Assembly: GCA_049606855.1 (NCBI GenBank)
Contig: JBMYVY010000008.1
Coordinates: forward strand, 34,600-98,599
From: JBELHR01 sp049606855
GTDB taxonomy: Bacteria; Bacteroidota; Bacteroidia; Flavobacteriales; Flavobacteriaceae
Reading direction: 5' to 3'
Length of the DNA: 64,000 bases
This document shows positions 1-8,803 of the stretch, in pieces. A model generated the notes under the pieces. It was not told where the DNA came from. It ran no database searches and saw only the letters and a list, made by a program, of their open reading frames with translations. Position numbers and translations under genes: made by a program. The stretch's first letter is position 1, and each line of letters begins with the position of its first letter.

Positions 1-100
1 CGATGCATATTTTAAATCCATGTTTGTTGGATTGTTCAATTAAATATTGAATTAAATTGCTTGCTGATCGACCTGCCCCAATGAGTAAAATTTGTTTCAT
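1..100 (-). CDS. Saccharopine dehydrogenase-like NAD(P)-binding protein, N-terminal fragment
   Basis: Only the first 33 codons lie in the window; the gene runs off its left edge. The reading begins MKQILLIGAGRSASNLIQYL, a beta strand followed by the dinucleotide-binding loop GAGRSA and a helix. This is the Rossmann start usual for flavobacterial saccharopine dehydrogenase-like oxidoreductases of lysine metabolism. It is transcribed divergently from the DUF423 gene across about 130 bases of AT-rich sequence. The Rossmann fold is clear; the exact substrate is inferred from resemblance of this short N-terminus. Confidence 0.6.
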   Translation of the reverse strand, partial: MKQILLIGAGRSASNLIQYLIEQSNKHGFKICI

Positions 101-181
101 GTTCGCAAATTAGCAAAATTTATTAATGTTTGAAATAAAACAATAATAATATTAAGTGTGTAATTTTAAACAAAAAAAAGC

Positions 182-211
182 TTGGTAAATAAATTATTCC
201 CTTTATCTTTA
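182..211 (+). promoter_or_regulatory. Candidate Bacteroidota promoter for the DUF423-pckA unit
   Basis: TTG at 182-184 is followed after 19 bases by TATCTTTA at 204-211, close to the Bacteroidota -33/-7 consensus (TTG and TAnnTTTG) with one mismatch. It lies 21 bases before the DUF423 start. pckA follows DUF423 by only 30 bases, so both genes could use it. Confidence 0.4.
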
Positions 212-231
212 TTCATTATTTCAAAGGTAGT

Positions 232-597
232 ATGGCAAAGATATTAATCGCTATTTTAGGAGGAATAACCGTGATCATGGGAGCATTAGGCAGCCACGCT
301 TTGAGCAGCAAATTATCTCCTGAAGATTTGTCAAGTTATCAAACTGCGATTCTCTATCAATTTTTCCACGTCATTGTACTACTAATCATAAACAGTTTTG
401 GACTTGTCGATGAGGCTGCACTGAGGCAGTTGAATTGGCTATTTGGTCTGGGAATACTGTTCTTTTCCGGTTCGATTTATTTGATTAAACTCAGCTCGGT
501 GAGTGCCAAAAGTATTTGGTTCGTAACACCATTGGGCGGTTTACTTTTAATCGCAGGCTGGTTTCTACTTGCTTATCAATTTTATAAACTCAAATAA
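232..597 (+). CDS. DUF423 family small membrane protein (YgdD-like)
   Basis: A 121-residue protein that is almost entirely hydrophobic, with four likely transmembrane helices. The first helix carries the family-typical stretch GALGSHAL (about residues 17-24), and a conserved AILYQFFH segment opens the second, as in YgdD-type DUF423 proteins. Length matches the family. The molecular function is unknown. It lies 30 bases upstream of pckA in the same direction and may share its transcript. Family assignment is secure; role is not. Confidence 0.85.
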   Translation: MAKILIAILGGITVIMGALGSHALSSKLSPEDLSSYQTAILYQFFHVIVLLIINSFGLVDEAALRQLNWLFGLGILFFSGSIYLIKLSSVSAKSIWFVTPLGGLLLIAGWFLLAYQFYKLK

Positions 598-627
598 GGC
601 TTTAAACAAACAACAAAAACACTAAAC

Positions 628-2226
628 ATGAAAAAAACAGTTGAACTTACGAAATCGATTTCGTTACGAGATTTAGGACTGTTTCCAAAACAAAACCACT
701 ATCAACTGCCACCAGAGTTATTAGTCGAAGCAACCCTTTCCAGAGAAGAAGGTCGTTTAGATGAACATGGGGCTTTGGCAATTGAAACCGGCACGTTTAC
801 GGGACGCTCCCCAAAGGACCGATTTATTGTTAAAGATGCAATGACACAAGATCGCGTGTGGTGGTCTGATATTAACCAAGCCTTTGATCCGGATAAATTT
901 GATGCCTTGTACGATAAAATGGCAGCGTACATTAAAGACAAGGAAGTGTATTCTAGAGATTGCTTGGCAGGTGCTGAACCTAGTAAACAAGTTAAGGTCA
1001 GGGTTATCAATGAATTCCCCTGGTCGAATCAATTTGCATATAACATGTTTATTCGTCCAACTGAGGATCAATTAGAGAATTTTGCTCCAGATTGGGTGGT
1101 ACTCAATTTGCCAGGATTTTATGCAGATCCAAAAGTCGATGCTACGCGTCAAGGGAATTTTTCTATCTTGAATTTTACTAAAAAGATTGCAATTATTGGT
1201 GGTTCGGGGTACACTGGGGAAATTAAAAAAGGGATTTTTTCAGCGCTGAATTTTGAATATCCAAGTTTTGAAGATACGCTTTCCATGCATTGTTCTGCCA
1301 ATCAGGGAGAGGATGGAGAAACTGCTCTGTTCTTTGGTCTTTCCGGAACGGGGAAAACTACACTTTCCGCAGATCCAAATCGAAAATTGATTGGAGATGA
1401 TGAACACGGATGGACTGCAGATAATACCATATTTAATTTTGAGGGAGGTTGTTATGCTAAAGTTATCGACCTCGATGAAGAAAAAGAACCGGATATTTAT
1501 CACGCCATTCGAACGGGGGCAATTTTGGAGAACGTCGTGATGGATGAAAATGGAAAGGTTGATTTCGCGAATACTTCAATTACTCAGAATACACGAGTGA
1601 GTTACCCGATTAACCACATTGATAATATTATGGTTCCTTCTATAGGAAAGAATCCTAAAAATGTATTTTTCCTTACAGCAGATGCATTTGGAGTTTTACC
1701 TCCGATCTCCAAACTGAATGCGCAACAAGCGGCCTATCACTTTATATCAGGGTATACAGCTAAGGTAGCAGGAACAGAAGCTGGAGTGAATGAACCCTTA
1801 CCCTCTTTCTCTGCTTGTTTCGGGGCTCCATTTATGCCCTTGCACCCAACTTATTACGCAAAGATGCTAAGCGAGAAAATGGAGGCAGCTGGTGTCAATG
1901 TTTGGCTAGTAAATACAGGTTGGACAGGAGGACCTTATGGTATAGGTCATCGAATGAGCTTAAAATATACAAGAGCCATGATAAATGCGGCTTTAGATGG
2001 TAAATTGGAGAAAGTGAGCTTTCACAAGCACAGTGTATTTGGTTTGAATATGCCGATGTCTTGCCCAGGGGTACCTGAGGCTTTGCTCAATCCAATTAAT
2101 ACTTGGGGTGACAAAAAAGCATACACGAAAAAAGCGAAGGATTTAGCGTATTCGTTTAAAAAGAATTTTAATCAATTTGAGGATCTCGCAGATGAGTTCA
2201 TTCTTGCCGGAGGACCTACGATTTGA
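628..2226 (+). CDS. pckA: Phosphoenolpyruvate carboxykinase (ATP)
   Basis: This enzyme converts oxaloacetate and ATP to phosphoenolpyruvate, ADP and CO2, the entry step of gluconeogenesis, in the cytosol. The 532-residue protein has normal length for the ATP-dependent family. Visible signatures are GRSPKDRF (about residues 59-66), the kinase P-loop GLSGTGKTTLS (about 237-247) and the metal-binding GDDEHGW (about 256-262). The ATG at 628 is the natural start, 30 bases after the DUF423 gene. An intrinsic terminator follows at 2251. With acetyl-CoA synthetase elsewhere in the window it fits growth on acids and amino acids. Confidence 0.97.
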   Translation: MKKTVELTKSISLRDLGLFPKQNHYQLPPELLVEATLSREEGRLDEHGALAIETGTFTGRSPKDRFIVKDAMTQDRVWWSDINQAFDPDKFDALYDKMAAYIKDKEVYSRDCLAGAEPSKQVKVRVINEFPWSNQFAYNMFIRPTEDQLENFAPDWVVLNLPGFYADPKVDATRQGNFSILNFTKKIAIIGGSGYTGEIKKGIFSALNFEYPSFEDTLSMHCSANQGEDGETALFFGLSGTGKTTLSADPNRKLIGDDEHGWTADNTIFNFEGGCYAKVIDLDEEKEPDIYHAIRTGAILENVVMDENGKVDFANTSITQNTRVSYPINHIDNIMVPSIGKNPKNVFFLTADAFGVLPPISKLNAQQAAYHFISGYTAKVAGTEAGVNEPLPSFSACFGAPFMPLHPTYYAKMLSEKMEAAGVNVWLVNTGWTGGPYGIGHRMSLKYTRAMINAALDGKLEKVSFHKHSVFGLNMPMSCPGVPEALLNPINTWGDKKAYTKKAKDLAYSFKKNFNQFEDLADEFILAGGPTI

Positions 2227-2250
2227 TTTTAGTAGTTTTTTAGAGTTTAA

Positions 2251-2278
2251 AGGGATGGCCACGGCTGTCCCTTTTTTT
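2251..2278 (+). terminator. Intrinsic terminator after pckA
   Basis: AGGGATGGC and GCTGTCCCT pair (with G-T pairs) around a CACG loop and are followed by seven T residues. It lies 25 bases after the pckA stop and 24 bases before the glycosylase start, separating the two transcripts. Confidence 0.8.
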
Positions 2279-2302
2279 GTATTTTTAAGTAAAACTAGAA
2301 CT

Positions 2303-2860
2303 ATGCAGCGATGCGATTGGCCAAAGGAGGATCCTTTGTATTTAAAATATCACGATGAGGAATGGGGAGTTCCTGTTCACGATGATCAAAAATTATTTGA
2401 ATTCTTGACCCTTGAAACTTTTCAAGCGGGATTGAGTTGGATCACCATTTTAAGAAAACGTGAAAACTTCAGAAAGGCCTTTGATGATTTTGATTACAGA
2501 AAGATTGCAAATTACGATCAAGAGAAAATTGAGCTTCTTAAAGCTGATGCTGGTATCGTTCGAAATCGACTAAAGATTGAAGCGGCTGTTAATAATGCCA
2601 ACAGATTTATGGAGGTTCAAAAAGAATTTGGGAGTTTTGATAATTATATTTGGGGCTTTGTTAATGGCACTCCCATTCAAAATAAATTTAAAAATGGATC
2701 AGAGGTTCCAGCTACTTCAGAAATTTCGGATCGCTTATCTAAAGATTTAAAAAAAAGAGGATTTAAATTTGTAGGATCGACTGTAGTTTACGCTCATATG
2801 CAAGCTACAGGAATGGTAAATGATCATTACACAAACTGTTTTAGACATCATCAGGTATGA
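2303..2860 (+). CDS. tag: DNA-3-methyladenine glycosylase I
   Basis: A base-excision repair enzyme that removes 3-methyladenine from alkylated DNA. From the ATG at 2303 the protein has 185 residues, the normal Tag length. It opens with MQRCDW and PLYLKYHDEEWG, and contains FEFLTLETFQAGLSW, the helical core with the base-recognising Glu. A zinc-type Cys/His set is visible: Cys4 and the C-terminal HYTNCFRHH. The open frame extends upstream to 2177 inside pckA, but that part crosses the terminator and is not Tag-like. The last codons overlap the next gene by four bases (ATGA), which suggests translational coupling. Confidence 0.95.
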   Translation: MQRCDWPKEDPLYLKYHDEEWGVPVHDDQKLFEFLTLETFQAGLSWITILRKRENFRKAFDDFDYRKIANYDQEKIELLKADAGIVRNRLKIEAAVNNANRFMEVQKEFGSFDNYIWGFVNGTPIQNKFKNGSEVPATSEISDRLSKDLKKRGFKFVGSTVVYAHMQATGMVNDHYTNCFRHHQV

Positions 2861-3795
2861 GTGTGAAAAGAAGAAAACGGATTCAGGATACCGGAATAGG
2901 ACTGAAAGCAAAGAAAGGTGCACGTCCCTTTATCAATAAGGACGGAAGCAGTAATGTAGTATTTAAAAATGCACCTAGGGGAGTGAATTCCTTGTATTCA
3001 TTTTTAATTGAAATCTCCTGGGGATTGTTTTTTCTCTGGGTAACCATAGGATATATTGTTTTAAACATTGTTTTTGCCAGTCTTTATATGCTGGTTGGGG
3101 TTGAAGAACTCATGACTCCCAGTGATTCTTTTCTAGAAGATTTTGTAAATGCCTTTTATTTTTCTGCACAAACAATCACAACAGTAGGGTATGGAGCGAT
3201 ATCTCCAGGAGGGGTGATGTCGGGTCTAATTTCTTCTTTTGAAGCCTTGATTGGTCTTTTGAGCTTTTCATTCATCACAGGTTTGCTCTATGGAAGATTT
3301 TCAAGGCCTCGGGCAGGTGTTGAATTTTCAGAACAGTTATTGGTTCGTCCCTTTAAGGAGGGCAAAGCCTTGATGTTTCGATTGATGAGTTCTAGAAGTT
3401 CTATAATGATTGAACCAGAGGTAAATTGTACCTGCGCCCTTCATAAAAAGAATAAAAAAGGCGAAATTACACGTCAGTTTTTTCAAGTGAAATTAGATAT
3501 TTCAAAAATTCACTATTTACCGAGCATGTGGACACTCGTTCATGAGATTGAGGAGAGTTCTCCGCTATATGGAATTGAAGAAGAGAAATTACCTACTACA
3601 GATTTTGAAATCTATATAATGGTTAAATACTACGACAATGCCTATGCCCAGCAAGTGTATCAACTCAGACAATATTCTAATGAAGACCTGGAGTTGAATA
3701 GGCAGTTTGTGCAATCATATCAATATGATGAACACGGATATTTATTAGTTGATCATGAGGATTTGAGTCGAACGATTCCCATTAATGAGACATGA
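2857..3795 (+). CDS. Inward-rectifier-type potassium channel (KirBac-like)
   Basis: A 312-residue inner-membrane K+ channel. The order is a cytoplasmic N-terminus rich in Arg/Lys, TM1 (about residues 50-80), a pore helix with the selectivity filter TVGYG (about 109-113), TM2 (about 122-145), then a C-terminal beta-rich cytoplasmic domain of Kir type starting after FSRPRAG. The long C-terminal domain distinguishes it from simple two-TM Kcs channels. Gating ligands cannot be read from sequence. The start ATG overlaps the tag stop (ATGA). The 3' end overlaps a convergent small gene by 14 bases. Confidence 0.9.
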   Translation: MSVKRRKRIQDTGIGLKAKKGARPFINKDGSSNVVFKNAPRGVNSLYSFLIEISWGLFFLWVTIGYIVLNIVFASLYMLVGVEELMTPSDSFLEDFVNAFYFSAQTITTVGYGAISPGGVMSGLISSFEALIGLLSFSFITGLLYGRFSRPRAGVEFSEQLLVRPFKEGKALMFRLMSSRSSIMIEPEVNCTCALHKKNKKGEITRQFFQVKLDISKIHYLPSMWTLVHEIEESSPLYGIEEEKLPTTDFEIYIMVKYYDNAYAQQVYQLRQYSNEDLELNRQFVQSYQYDEHGYLLVDHEDLSRTIPINET

Positions 3796-3970
3796 ATCGA
3801 ATCAAAAAGAAAAAGGTAAGTACAATTGCGATCCAAATCCCGGCTTTGATCGCTCCTTTTTTGTAATGAGTTTGATGAAGCTTTTTGTCTTTTGAATAAG
3901 AATATATCATCAAACCAATAAAAGCAATTGCAAAACAAATACCGAAGATAATTTGACCTTTGGAAAACAT
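3782..3970 (-). CDS. Small two-helix membrane protein of unknown function
   Basis: A 62-residue protein with two hydrophobic helices (about residues 6-24 and 43-60) separated by a basic loop with YSKDKKLHQTHYKK. Small proteins of this layout recur in flavobacterial genomes; the role is unknown. It is convergent with the K+ channel gene and overlaps its last 14 bases. A second overlapping minus-strand frame exists here (3753-3989), but this one has the better start and a coherent membrane topology. Confidence 0.6.
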   Translation of the reverse strand: MFSKGQIIFGICFAIAFIGLMIYSYSKDKKLHQTHYKKGAIKAGIWIAIVLTFFFLIRFMSH

Positions 3971-4009
3971 AATTTTCTATTTTAGACAAAAGTAGCCAAA
4001 AACAATCAG

Positions 4010-4393
4010 ATGAAAAATAAAATTAAAGACGTATCTGCCTTTCATAAAGCGTTTGGGTTAGGGATTAAACACAAACCTACTGCCGATTTAGGTCATGCCA
4101 AAAATTTACTTCGTTTTAATCTTATGAAGGAAGAAAACGAGGAGTATTTAGAAGCGGCAGAACAAGGGGATTTGGTCGAAGTAGCAGATGCCCTTGGGGA
4201 CATGTTGTATATACTTTGTGGAACGATTATAGAGCATGGGATGCAAGAGAAAATCGAAGAAGTGTTTTCTGAAATTCAACGCAGTAATATGTCTAAACTG
4301 GGAGCGGACGGTAAACCCATTTACAGAGAAGATGGAAAAGTGCTTAAGGGACCCAATTATTTTAAGCCAGATATCGCAAAAATACTAGGCTAA
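4010..4393 (+). CDS. MazG-like all-alpha nucleoside triphosphate pyrophosphohydrolase
   Basis: This family hydrolyses (d)NTPs to NMP and pyrophosphate, often as housekeeping of non-canonical nucleotides. The 127-residue protein is mostly helical and carries the metal-binding pattern: EENEEYLEA (about residues 41-49) followed by EVADALGDMLY (about 57-67), matching the ExxEE ... ExxD signature. It is encoded alone on the plus strand; the weak box TATTTTAG lies shortly upstream. The 3' end overlaps convergent nadB by nine bases. The family is clear; the specific nucleotide is not. Confidence 0.85.
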   Translation: MKNKIKDVSAFHKAFGLGIKHKPTADLGHAKNLLRFNLMKEENEEYLEAAEQGDLVEVADALGDMLYILCGTIIEHGMQEKIEEVFSEIQRSNMSKLGADGKPIYREDGKVLKGPNYFKPDIAKILG

Positions 4394-5953
4394 ATCTTTA
4401 TTAAAAAAGCCTCCCTTATTTTCCTTTCTAGCATTTGATGCGCGGGTAATAAGCATGGCGGTCGTAATTAAATTTTGCAATTCGCATAGAGGCAGGGATA
4501 CCGTTGCTTTCTTATAGAGATCTAGATTTTCTTGATATAAGATGTTTAGTCGATTTGAAGCTCGTTTTAAGCGGTCATTAGATCGAACTATACCAACCAT
4601 ATCACTCATGATTCGCTGAACTTCAACACGATCATAAGTAATTAAAATCTCTTCTTTATTTTTTTCTGTATGGGAATCATCCCAATCGGGAAGTTGTGGG
4701 ATTTCAGCAATGTCTTTAAAGGCAGTTTTTGCTTTGATAAAGCTGTTAAAAGAATAGACCAAAGCCTCCAATAAAGAGTTGGAAGCTAATCGATTTGCTC
4801 CATGCAAGCCTGTTCTGGTGCATTCCCCACAAGCAAAAAGATTATTGATGGAGGTTTGCCCACTAGTATTTACCTCAATACCACCACATAAATAATGCGC
4901 CGCAGGAACCACAGGAATCATGTCTTTTCTAATGTCAATACCGATGCTTGCACATTTCTCCGTGATATTCGGGAAGTGTTTGGTGAATTCTTCATAATCC
5001 AGTGATCTACAATCCAGATAAACAAAGTCCTCTCCAGAGGCTTTAAGCTCACTGTCAATAGCTCTAGCAACAATGTCTCTTGAAGCCAATTCCTTTCTAG
5101 GGTCATACTTCTCCATAAAAGCAATGCCTCGCTGATCTCGAAGAATGCCACCGAAACCTCTCACCGCTTCACTAATTAGAAAGGATGGAGATTGTTTTGG
5201 GATTTGGTATAAAGAGGTAGGGTGAAATTGAACAAATTCCACCTCTTCAATCTTTGCTTTGGCACGATAAGCCATCGCAAGCCCATCAGAAGTTGCAATT
5301 ACTGGGTTTGTTGTGTTTTGATATACTTGACCGGATCCACCGGAGGCCAACATGGTAATTTTGGCTCCAATGGTAATGACCTTTTCACTTTCAATATCTA
5401 AAGCATAAACTCCATAACAATGAATGTTTTTGTAACGATCGGGATTCTTGCGCTGTGTTTGATGTTCGGTAATGAAGTCAATGGCAAAATGCTTGGGTAA
5501 AATCTGAATATTTGGCTTTTTGTCAATAGCGGCCAACAAGGCTCTTTCGATTTCATAACCAGTAATATCCTTGTGATGCAAAATTCTGTGCTGAGAGTGA
5601 CCTCCCTCCATGCCTAAATCGTAATCTCCTTCAGGGTTTTGGTCGAATTGCACCCCCCAATTGATGAGTTCTTCCAAGCGATCAGGTCCTTCTTCTACAA
5701 CCATCTTCACGACGGACTCATCACAGAGACCGTCACCAGCGATTAAGGTGTCTTTAATGTGTTGTTCAAAGGAATCTACATCTCTATCAAAAACGGTTGC
5801 GATTCCTCCTTGAGCGTACTTTGTATTGGACTCACTTTCATCACTTTTAGTAATCACTAAAACCTTTTTATCCTTAAAGTATTGTCCTACTCGCAAGGCA
5901 TAAGATAGTCCAGCAATTCCTGAACCAATGACTAAGAAATCCGTTTTGATCAT
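4385..5953 (-). CDS. nadB: L-aspartate oxidase
   Basis: A flavoenzyme oxidising L-aspartate to iminoaspartate, the first step of de novo NAD synthesis. The 522-residue protein starts with the FAD loop GSGIAG (about residues 10-15). It has the succinate dehydrogenase-like flavoprotein layout: SNTKYAQGGIA, EFVQFHPTSLY, and the late motif GLHGANRLASNSLLEA. The C-terminal helical domain is present. It follows nadA directly: its ATG begins one base from the nadA stop, so the two are cotranscribed with product and substrate passing between them. No nadC is present in the window. Confidence 0.97.
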   Translation of the reverse strand: MIKTDFLVIGSGIAGLSYALRVGQYFKDKKVLVITKSDESESNTKYAQGGIATVFDRDVDSFEQHIKDTLIAGDGLCDESVVKMVVEEGPDRLEELINWGVQFDQNPEGDYDLGMEGGHSQHRILHHKDITGYEIERALLAAIDKKPNIQILPKHFAIDFITEHQTQRKNPDRYKNIHCYGVYALDIESEKVITIGAKITMLASGGSGQVYQNTTNPVIATSDGLAMAYRAKAKIEEVEFVQFHPTSLYQIPKQSPSFLISEAVRGFGGILRDQRGIAFMEKYDPRKELASRDIVARAIDSELKASGEDFVYLDCRSLDYEEFTKHFPNITEKCASIGIDIRKDMIPVVPAAHYLCGGIEVNTSGQTSINNLFACGECTRTGLHGANRLASNSLLEALVYSFNSFIKAKTAFKDIAEIPQLPDWDDSHTEKNKEEILITYDRVEVQRIMSDMVGIVRSNDRLKRASNRLNILYQENLDLYKKATVSLPLCELQNLITTAMLITRASNARKENKGGFFNKDLA

Positions 5954-6955
5954 TTATTTTGATAATTCTAACATGCGCTCTATTGGAGCTAAAGCCTTTT
6001 TGCTCAATTCAGCATCTACTTCTATAGCGGGTAGTTCATGTTCTAAACAGAGGTACAATTTTTTCATATTGTTCATCTTCATGTATGCACATTCCGAGCA
6101 TGCACAAGTATTGTCTTCTTTTGCTGGAGCTGGAATAAGTATTTTGTCAGGTACTTGCTGTTGCATTTCGTGCAGAATCCCTGCTTCTGTTGCTACGATG
6201 AATTTAGTTTTCTTACTTTCTCTAACATGCTTTAATAAGCCCGCAGTCGAACCGATATAAGAGGCTGTTTGAAGAATATGTGTTTGTGATTCAGGGTGGG
6301 CAATAATTTCCGCATCAGGGTGTTCAGCTGCCACTTCTAACAACTTTTCTATTGAAAAAGCCTCATGAACAATACAGGCACCTTCCCATAATAACATGTC
6401 CCTCCCGGTCTCTTTGATTAAGTAAGTTCCTAAGTTTTTGTCTGGCGCAAATATAATCGGCTGGTCCTCTGGAATGGAGTTGATTATTTTTAAAGCATTG
6501 GACGAGGTACAAACAATATCAGAGAGTGCTTTGATATCTGCAGAACAGTTGATATAAGTTACTACCATGTGATCCGGGTGTTCCGCCTTAAATTTCGCGA
6601 AATCTTCCGGAGGACAGGAATCTGCTAATGAACATCCTGCATGAAGATCTGGCAGAACCACGGTCTTCTCCGGATTCAAAATCTTTGCAGTCTCTGCCAT
6701 AAAATGCACCCCTGCAAAAACGATGATATCAGCGTCTGTCTTGGCAGCTTCTTGGGCCAATTGCAATGAATCACCAACGAAATCTGCGATGTCTTGAATA
6801 GCTGCTTCTTGATAATAATGAGCAAGAATAACCGCATTTTTTTCCTTTCTTAATCGGTTAATTTCTGCAACGTAATCCACGTTGGGAGTTGCTAGATTTA
6901 AATAACCCAACTCATTGAGTTTTGATTTGGCTTGTTCTAAAGTAGGTGTACTCAT
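5954..6955 (-). CDS. nadA: Quinolinate synthase
   Basis: NadA condenses iminoaspartate with dihydroxyacetone phosphate to quinolinate using a [4Fe-4S] cluster. The 333-residue protein shows ILAHYYQ (about 43-49) and candidate cluster cysteines at about Cys108 (HAGCSLADSC), Cys194 (WEGACIVHEAF) and the C-terminal CACSEC group (about 284-289), spaced as in E. coli NadA. It sits between ilvE (one base upstream) and nadB (directly downstream). The order ilvE-nadA-nadB implies one transcript starting before ilvE. Confidence 0.97.
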   Translation of the reverse strand: MSTPTLEQAKSKLNELGYLNLATPNVDYVAEINRLRKEKNAVILAHYYQEAAIQDIADFVGDSLQLAQEAAKTDADIIVFAGVHFMAETAKILNPEKTVVLPDLHAGCSLADSCPPEDFAKFKAEHPDHMVVTYINCSADIKALSDIVCTSSNALKIINSIPEDQPIIFAPDKNLGTYLIKETGRDMLLWEGACIVHEAFSIEKLLEVAAEHPDAEIIAHPESQTHILQTASYIGSTAGLLKHVRESKKTKFIVATEAGILHEMQQQVPDKILIPAPAKEDNTCACSECAYMKMNNMKKLYLCLEHELPAIEVDAELSKKALAPIERMLELSK

Positions 6956-6956
6956 C

Positions 6957-8009
6957 TTAAGATACTTTATGTGTCCAGTTAAATTTATCCTCAGCTTTGT
7001 TTTGCTGTATATCGGTCAATCTCTTTTTTAAGTGAGCTGCTGTTCCATTTTCTGATTTTGGAATATCGTAATAGGTTCCTTGATATGAAAACCCCGAAAT
7101 AGGACTGATAACTGCAGCGGTTCCCGACCCAAACATTTCTTTAAGACTTCCATCTTTAGCTGCATTTACAAGCTCTTCTACGCTCACCGCTCTTATTTCT
7201 ACTTCAATATTTTCAGATTTTGCAAGGTCGATCAAACTCTTTCTTGTAATTCCGTCTAGAATACGTTCTGAGGTTGGAGCTGTAATTAATTTGTCTCCAA
7301 TTTTCACAAATACATTCATCGTACCTGCTTCTTCCAAGTATTTATGGGTATTGGCATCCGTCCAGATTACTTGCTGAAATCCATCGGCCAAGGCTAGATT
7401 AGTTGGGTAAAATTGTCCGGCATAGTTTCCAGCTGCTTTTGCAAAACCAACTCCACCATTGGCAGAACGAGAATATTTCTCAGCGATCAAAACTCGAACT
7501 TCACCAGAATAGTAGGATTGTGCTGGAGAACAGATGATCATAAATTTATACGATTTAGAAGGCGAAGCAGATACTCCGGATTCTGTAGCGATTACAAAAG
7601 GACGAACATAAAGAGAATTCCCATCTCCCTTTTTAATCCATTGAGCATCTAATTTTAATAATTCCTCTAATCCTTCAAAGAAAAAATCTTTAGGAAAAGC
7701 AGGCATTGCAAGTCTTTCTCCGGAAATATTGATACGATTAAAATTATCCTCCGGTCTAAATAACCAAATTTGATCTTCTTGGTCTTTGTAGGCTTTCATT
7801 CCCTCAAATACAGCTTGACCGTAGTGAAAAACCTTTGCTGAAGGATCTAAACTCAACGGCCCATAGGGTTCAATTCTAGGATCGACCCACTTTCCATCTT
7901 CATAATCACAGACAAACATGTGGTCTGTGAAAATATTTCCAAATGCCAAGTTTTCAAAATCGACTCCATCGATTTTAGTTTCAGTTGATTTTTTGATCGT
8001 AATACTCAT
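6957..8009 (-). CDS. ilvE: Branched-chain amino acid aminotransferase
   Basis: A class IV PLP aminotransferase performing the last step of Leu/Ile/Val synthesis and the first of their breakdown. The 350-residue length and motifs resemble the longer BCAT type: HYGQAVFEGMKAY near residues 60-75, the PLP-lysine region GFAKAAGNYAGQ, and YLEEAGTMNVF. It is the first gene of a unit with nadA and nadB. The promoter would lie in the 127-base divergent region shared with mnmD. Confidence 0.95.
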   Translation of the reverse strand: MSITIKKSTETKIDGVDFENLAFGNIFTDHMFVCDYEDGKWVDPRIEPYGPLSLDPSAKVFHYGQAVFEGMKAYKDQEDQIWLFRPEDNFNRINISGERLAMPAFPKDFFFEGLEELLKLDAQWIKKGDGNSLYVRPFVIATESGVSASPSKSYKFMIICSPAQSYYSGEVRVLIAEKYSRSANGGVGFAKAAGNYAGQFYPTNLALADGFQQVIWTDANTHKYLEEAGTMNVFVKIGDKLITAPTSERILDGITRKSLIDLAKSENIEVEIRAVSVEELVNAAKDGSLKEMFGSGTAAVISPISGFSYQGTYYDIPKSENGTAAHLKKRLTDIQQNKAEDKFNWTHKVS

Positions 8010-8031
8010 AGTTGAATTTCCGTATTTCCTA

Positions 8032-8067
8032 CAAAAGTACTCAATTTTTCACTTTTTTGGGAACAAA
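8032..8067 (-). promoter_or_regulatory. Candidate promoter for ilvE-nadA-nadB
   Basis: On the minus strand TACTTTTG (plus-strand 8032-8039) fits TAnnTTTG. A TTTG lies 24 bases further upstream (8064-8067), a little farther than usual. The box is 23 bases before the ilvE ATG. Confidence 0.35.
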
Positions 8068-8106
8068 GAATTCACAAATCCATAAACTTCAATTTTTGAA
8101 TTTGTC

Positions 8107-8114
8107 TATATTTG
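8107..8114 (+). promoter_or_regulatory. -7 box of the mnmD promoter
   Basis: TATATTTG is a perfect Bacteroidota -7 box, 22 bases before the TTG start of mnmD. No TTG stands at the usual distance upstream; the nearest (8096-8098) is too close. Its position supports the short TTG-started mnmD frame. Confidence 0.5.
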
Positions 8115-8136
8115 CACTTTAAATGAAGCATTTGTA

Positions 8137-8802
8137 TTGAAACGAAAAATTGTCATAACATCCGACGGGTCCACGACCCTTCATATTCCCGCTTGGAATG
8201 AGCAGTATCATTCTAAGCACGGAGCCATTCAAGAGGCCTATCATGTCTTTATAAAAAACGGACTCGAGGGGATAGAAAAAGATGAGGTTGATATTTTGGA
8301 AATCGGATTCGGTACCGGATTAAATGCATTGATTACATTGCTTGAGTCTGATTTAAAAGCTCAAAAAATCAATTATGTTGGAGTAGAGGCATACCCCATT
8401 AAGGAGGATGAATTGTTACGCCTAAATTTTGTAAATGAATTGGACTGTAGAAATTTATCTCACAAGTTTGAGGAAATGCACCTGTACCCTTGGGAAAAAT
8501 GGCAAGATGTAACAGACCTTTTTCGATTGTACAAAAGACAAATGTTTATACACAATGTGCACGATGAATCTGCTTTTGATTTGATTTATTTTGATGCCTT
8601 TGGAGCTCGCGTTCAACCTGAATTGTGGACTGAAGAAATTTTTCAAAAAATGGCTCTTGCCCTCAAACCAGGTGGAAAATTAGTAACTTACTCAGCAAAA
8701 GGATCCGTGAGAAGAGCCATGGCTGCAGTAGGACTGGATGTAGAACGCTTACCTGGCCCTCCTGGAAAAAGAGAAATGCTTCGTGGGACAAAACCTGAAT
8801 AA
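8137..8802 (+). CDS. mnmD: tRNA 5-(aminomethyl)-2-thiouridine methyltransferase
   Basis: This SAM-dependent enzyme finishes the mnm5s2U34 wobble modification of certain tRNAs. The 221-residue protein equals the N-terminal methyltransferase half of bifunctional MnmC; the FAD oxidase half is absent, as in stand-alone MnmD. Motifs: HSKHGAIQEAYHVF, the SAM loop EIGFGTGLNAL, YFDAFGARVQPELW, and the C-terminal PGPPGKREM. The start is TTG: the nearby ATG at 8123 is out of frame, and homologous proteins begin at this MKRKI position. A short membrane ORF follows one base after the stop. Confidence 0.92.
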   Translation: MKRKIVITSDGSTTLHIPAWNEQYHSKHGAIQEAYHVFIKNGLEGIEKDEVDILEIGFGTGLNALITLLESDLKAQKINYVGVEAYPIKEDELLRLNFVNELDCRNLSHKFEEMHLYPWEKWQDVTDLFRLYKRQMFIHNVHDESAFDLIYFDAFGARVQPELWTEEIFQKMALALKPGGKLVTYSAKGSVRRAMAAVGLDVERLPGPPGKREMLRGTKPE

Positions 8803-8803
8803 T

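Noticed and set aside
2177..2302. Longer tag frame starting inside pckA
   Set aside because: The extra 42 codons cross the pckA terminator and show no similarity to Tag, whose N-terminus fits the ATG at 2303.
5928..6260. 110-codon plus-strand frame opposite nadA
   Set aside because: Antisense to the conserved cysteine cluster of nadA, with no recognisable domain.
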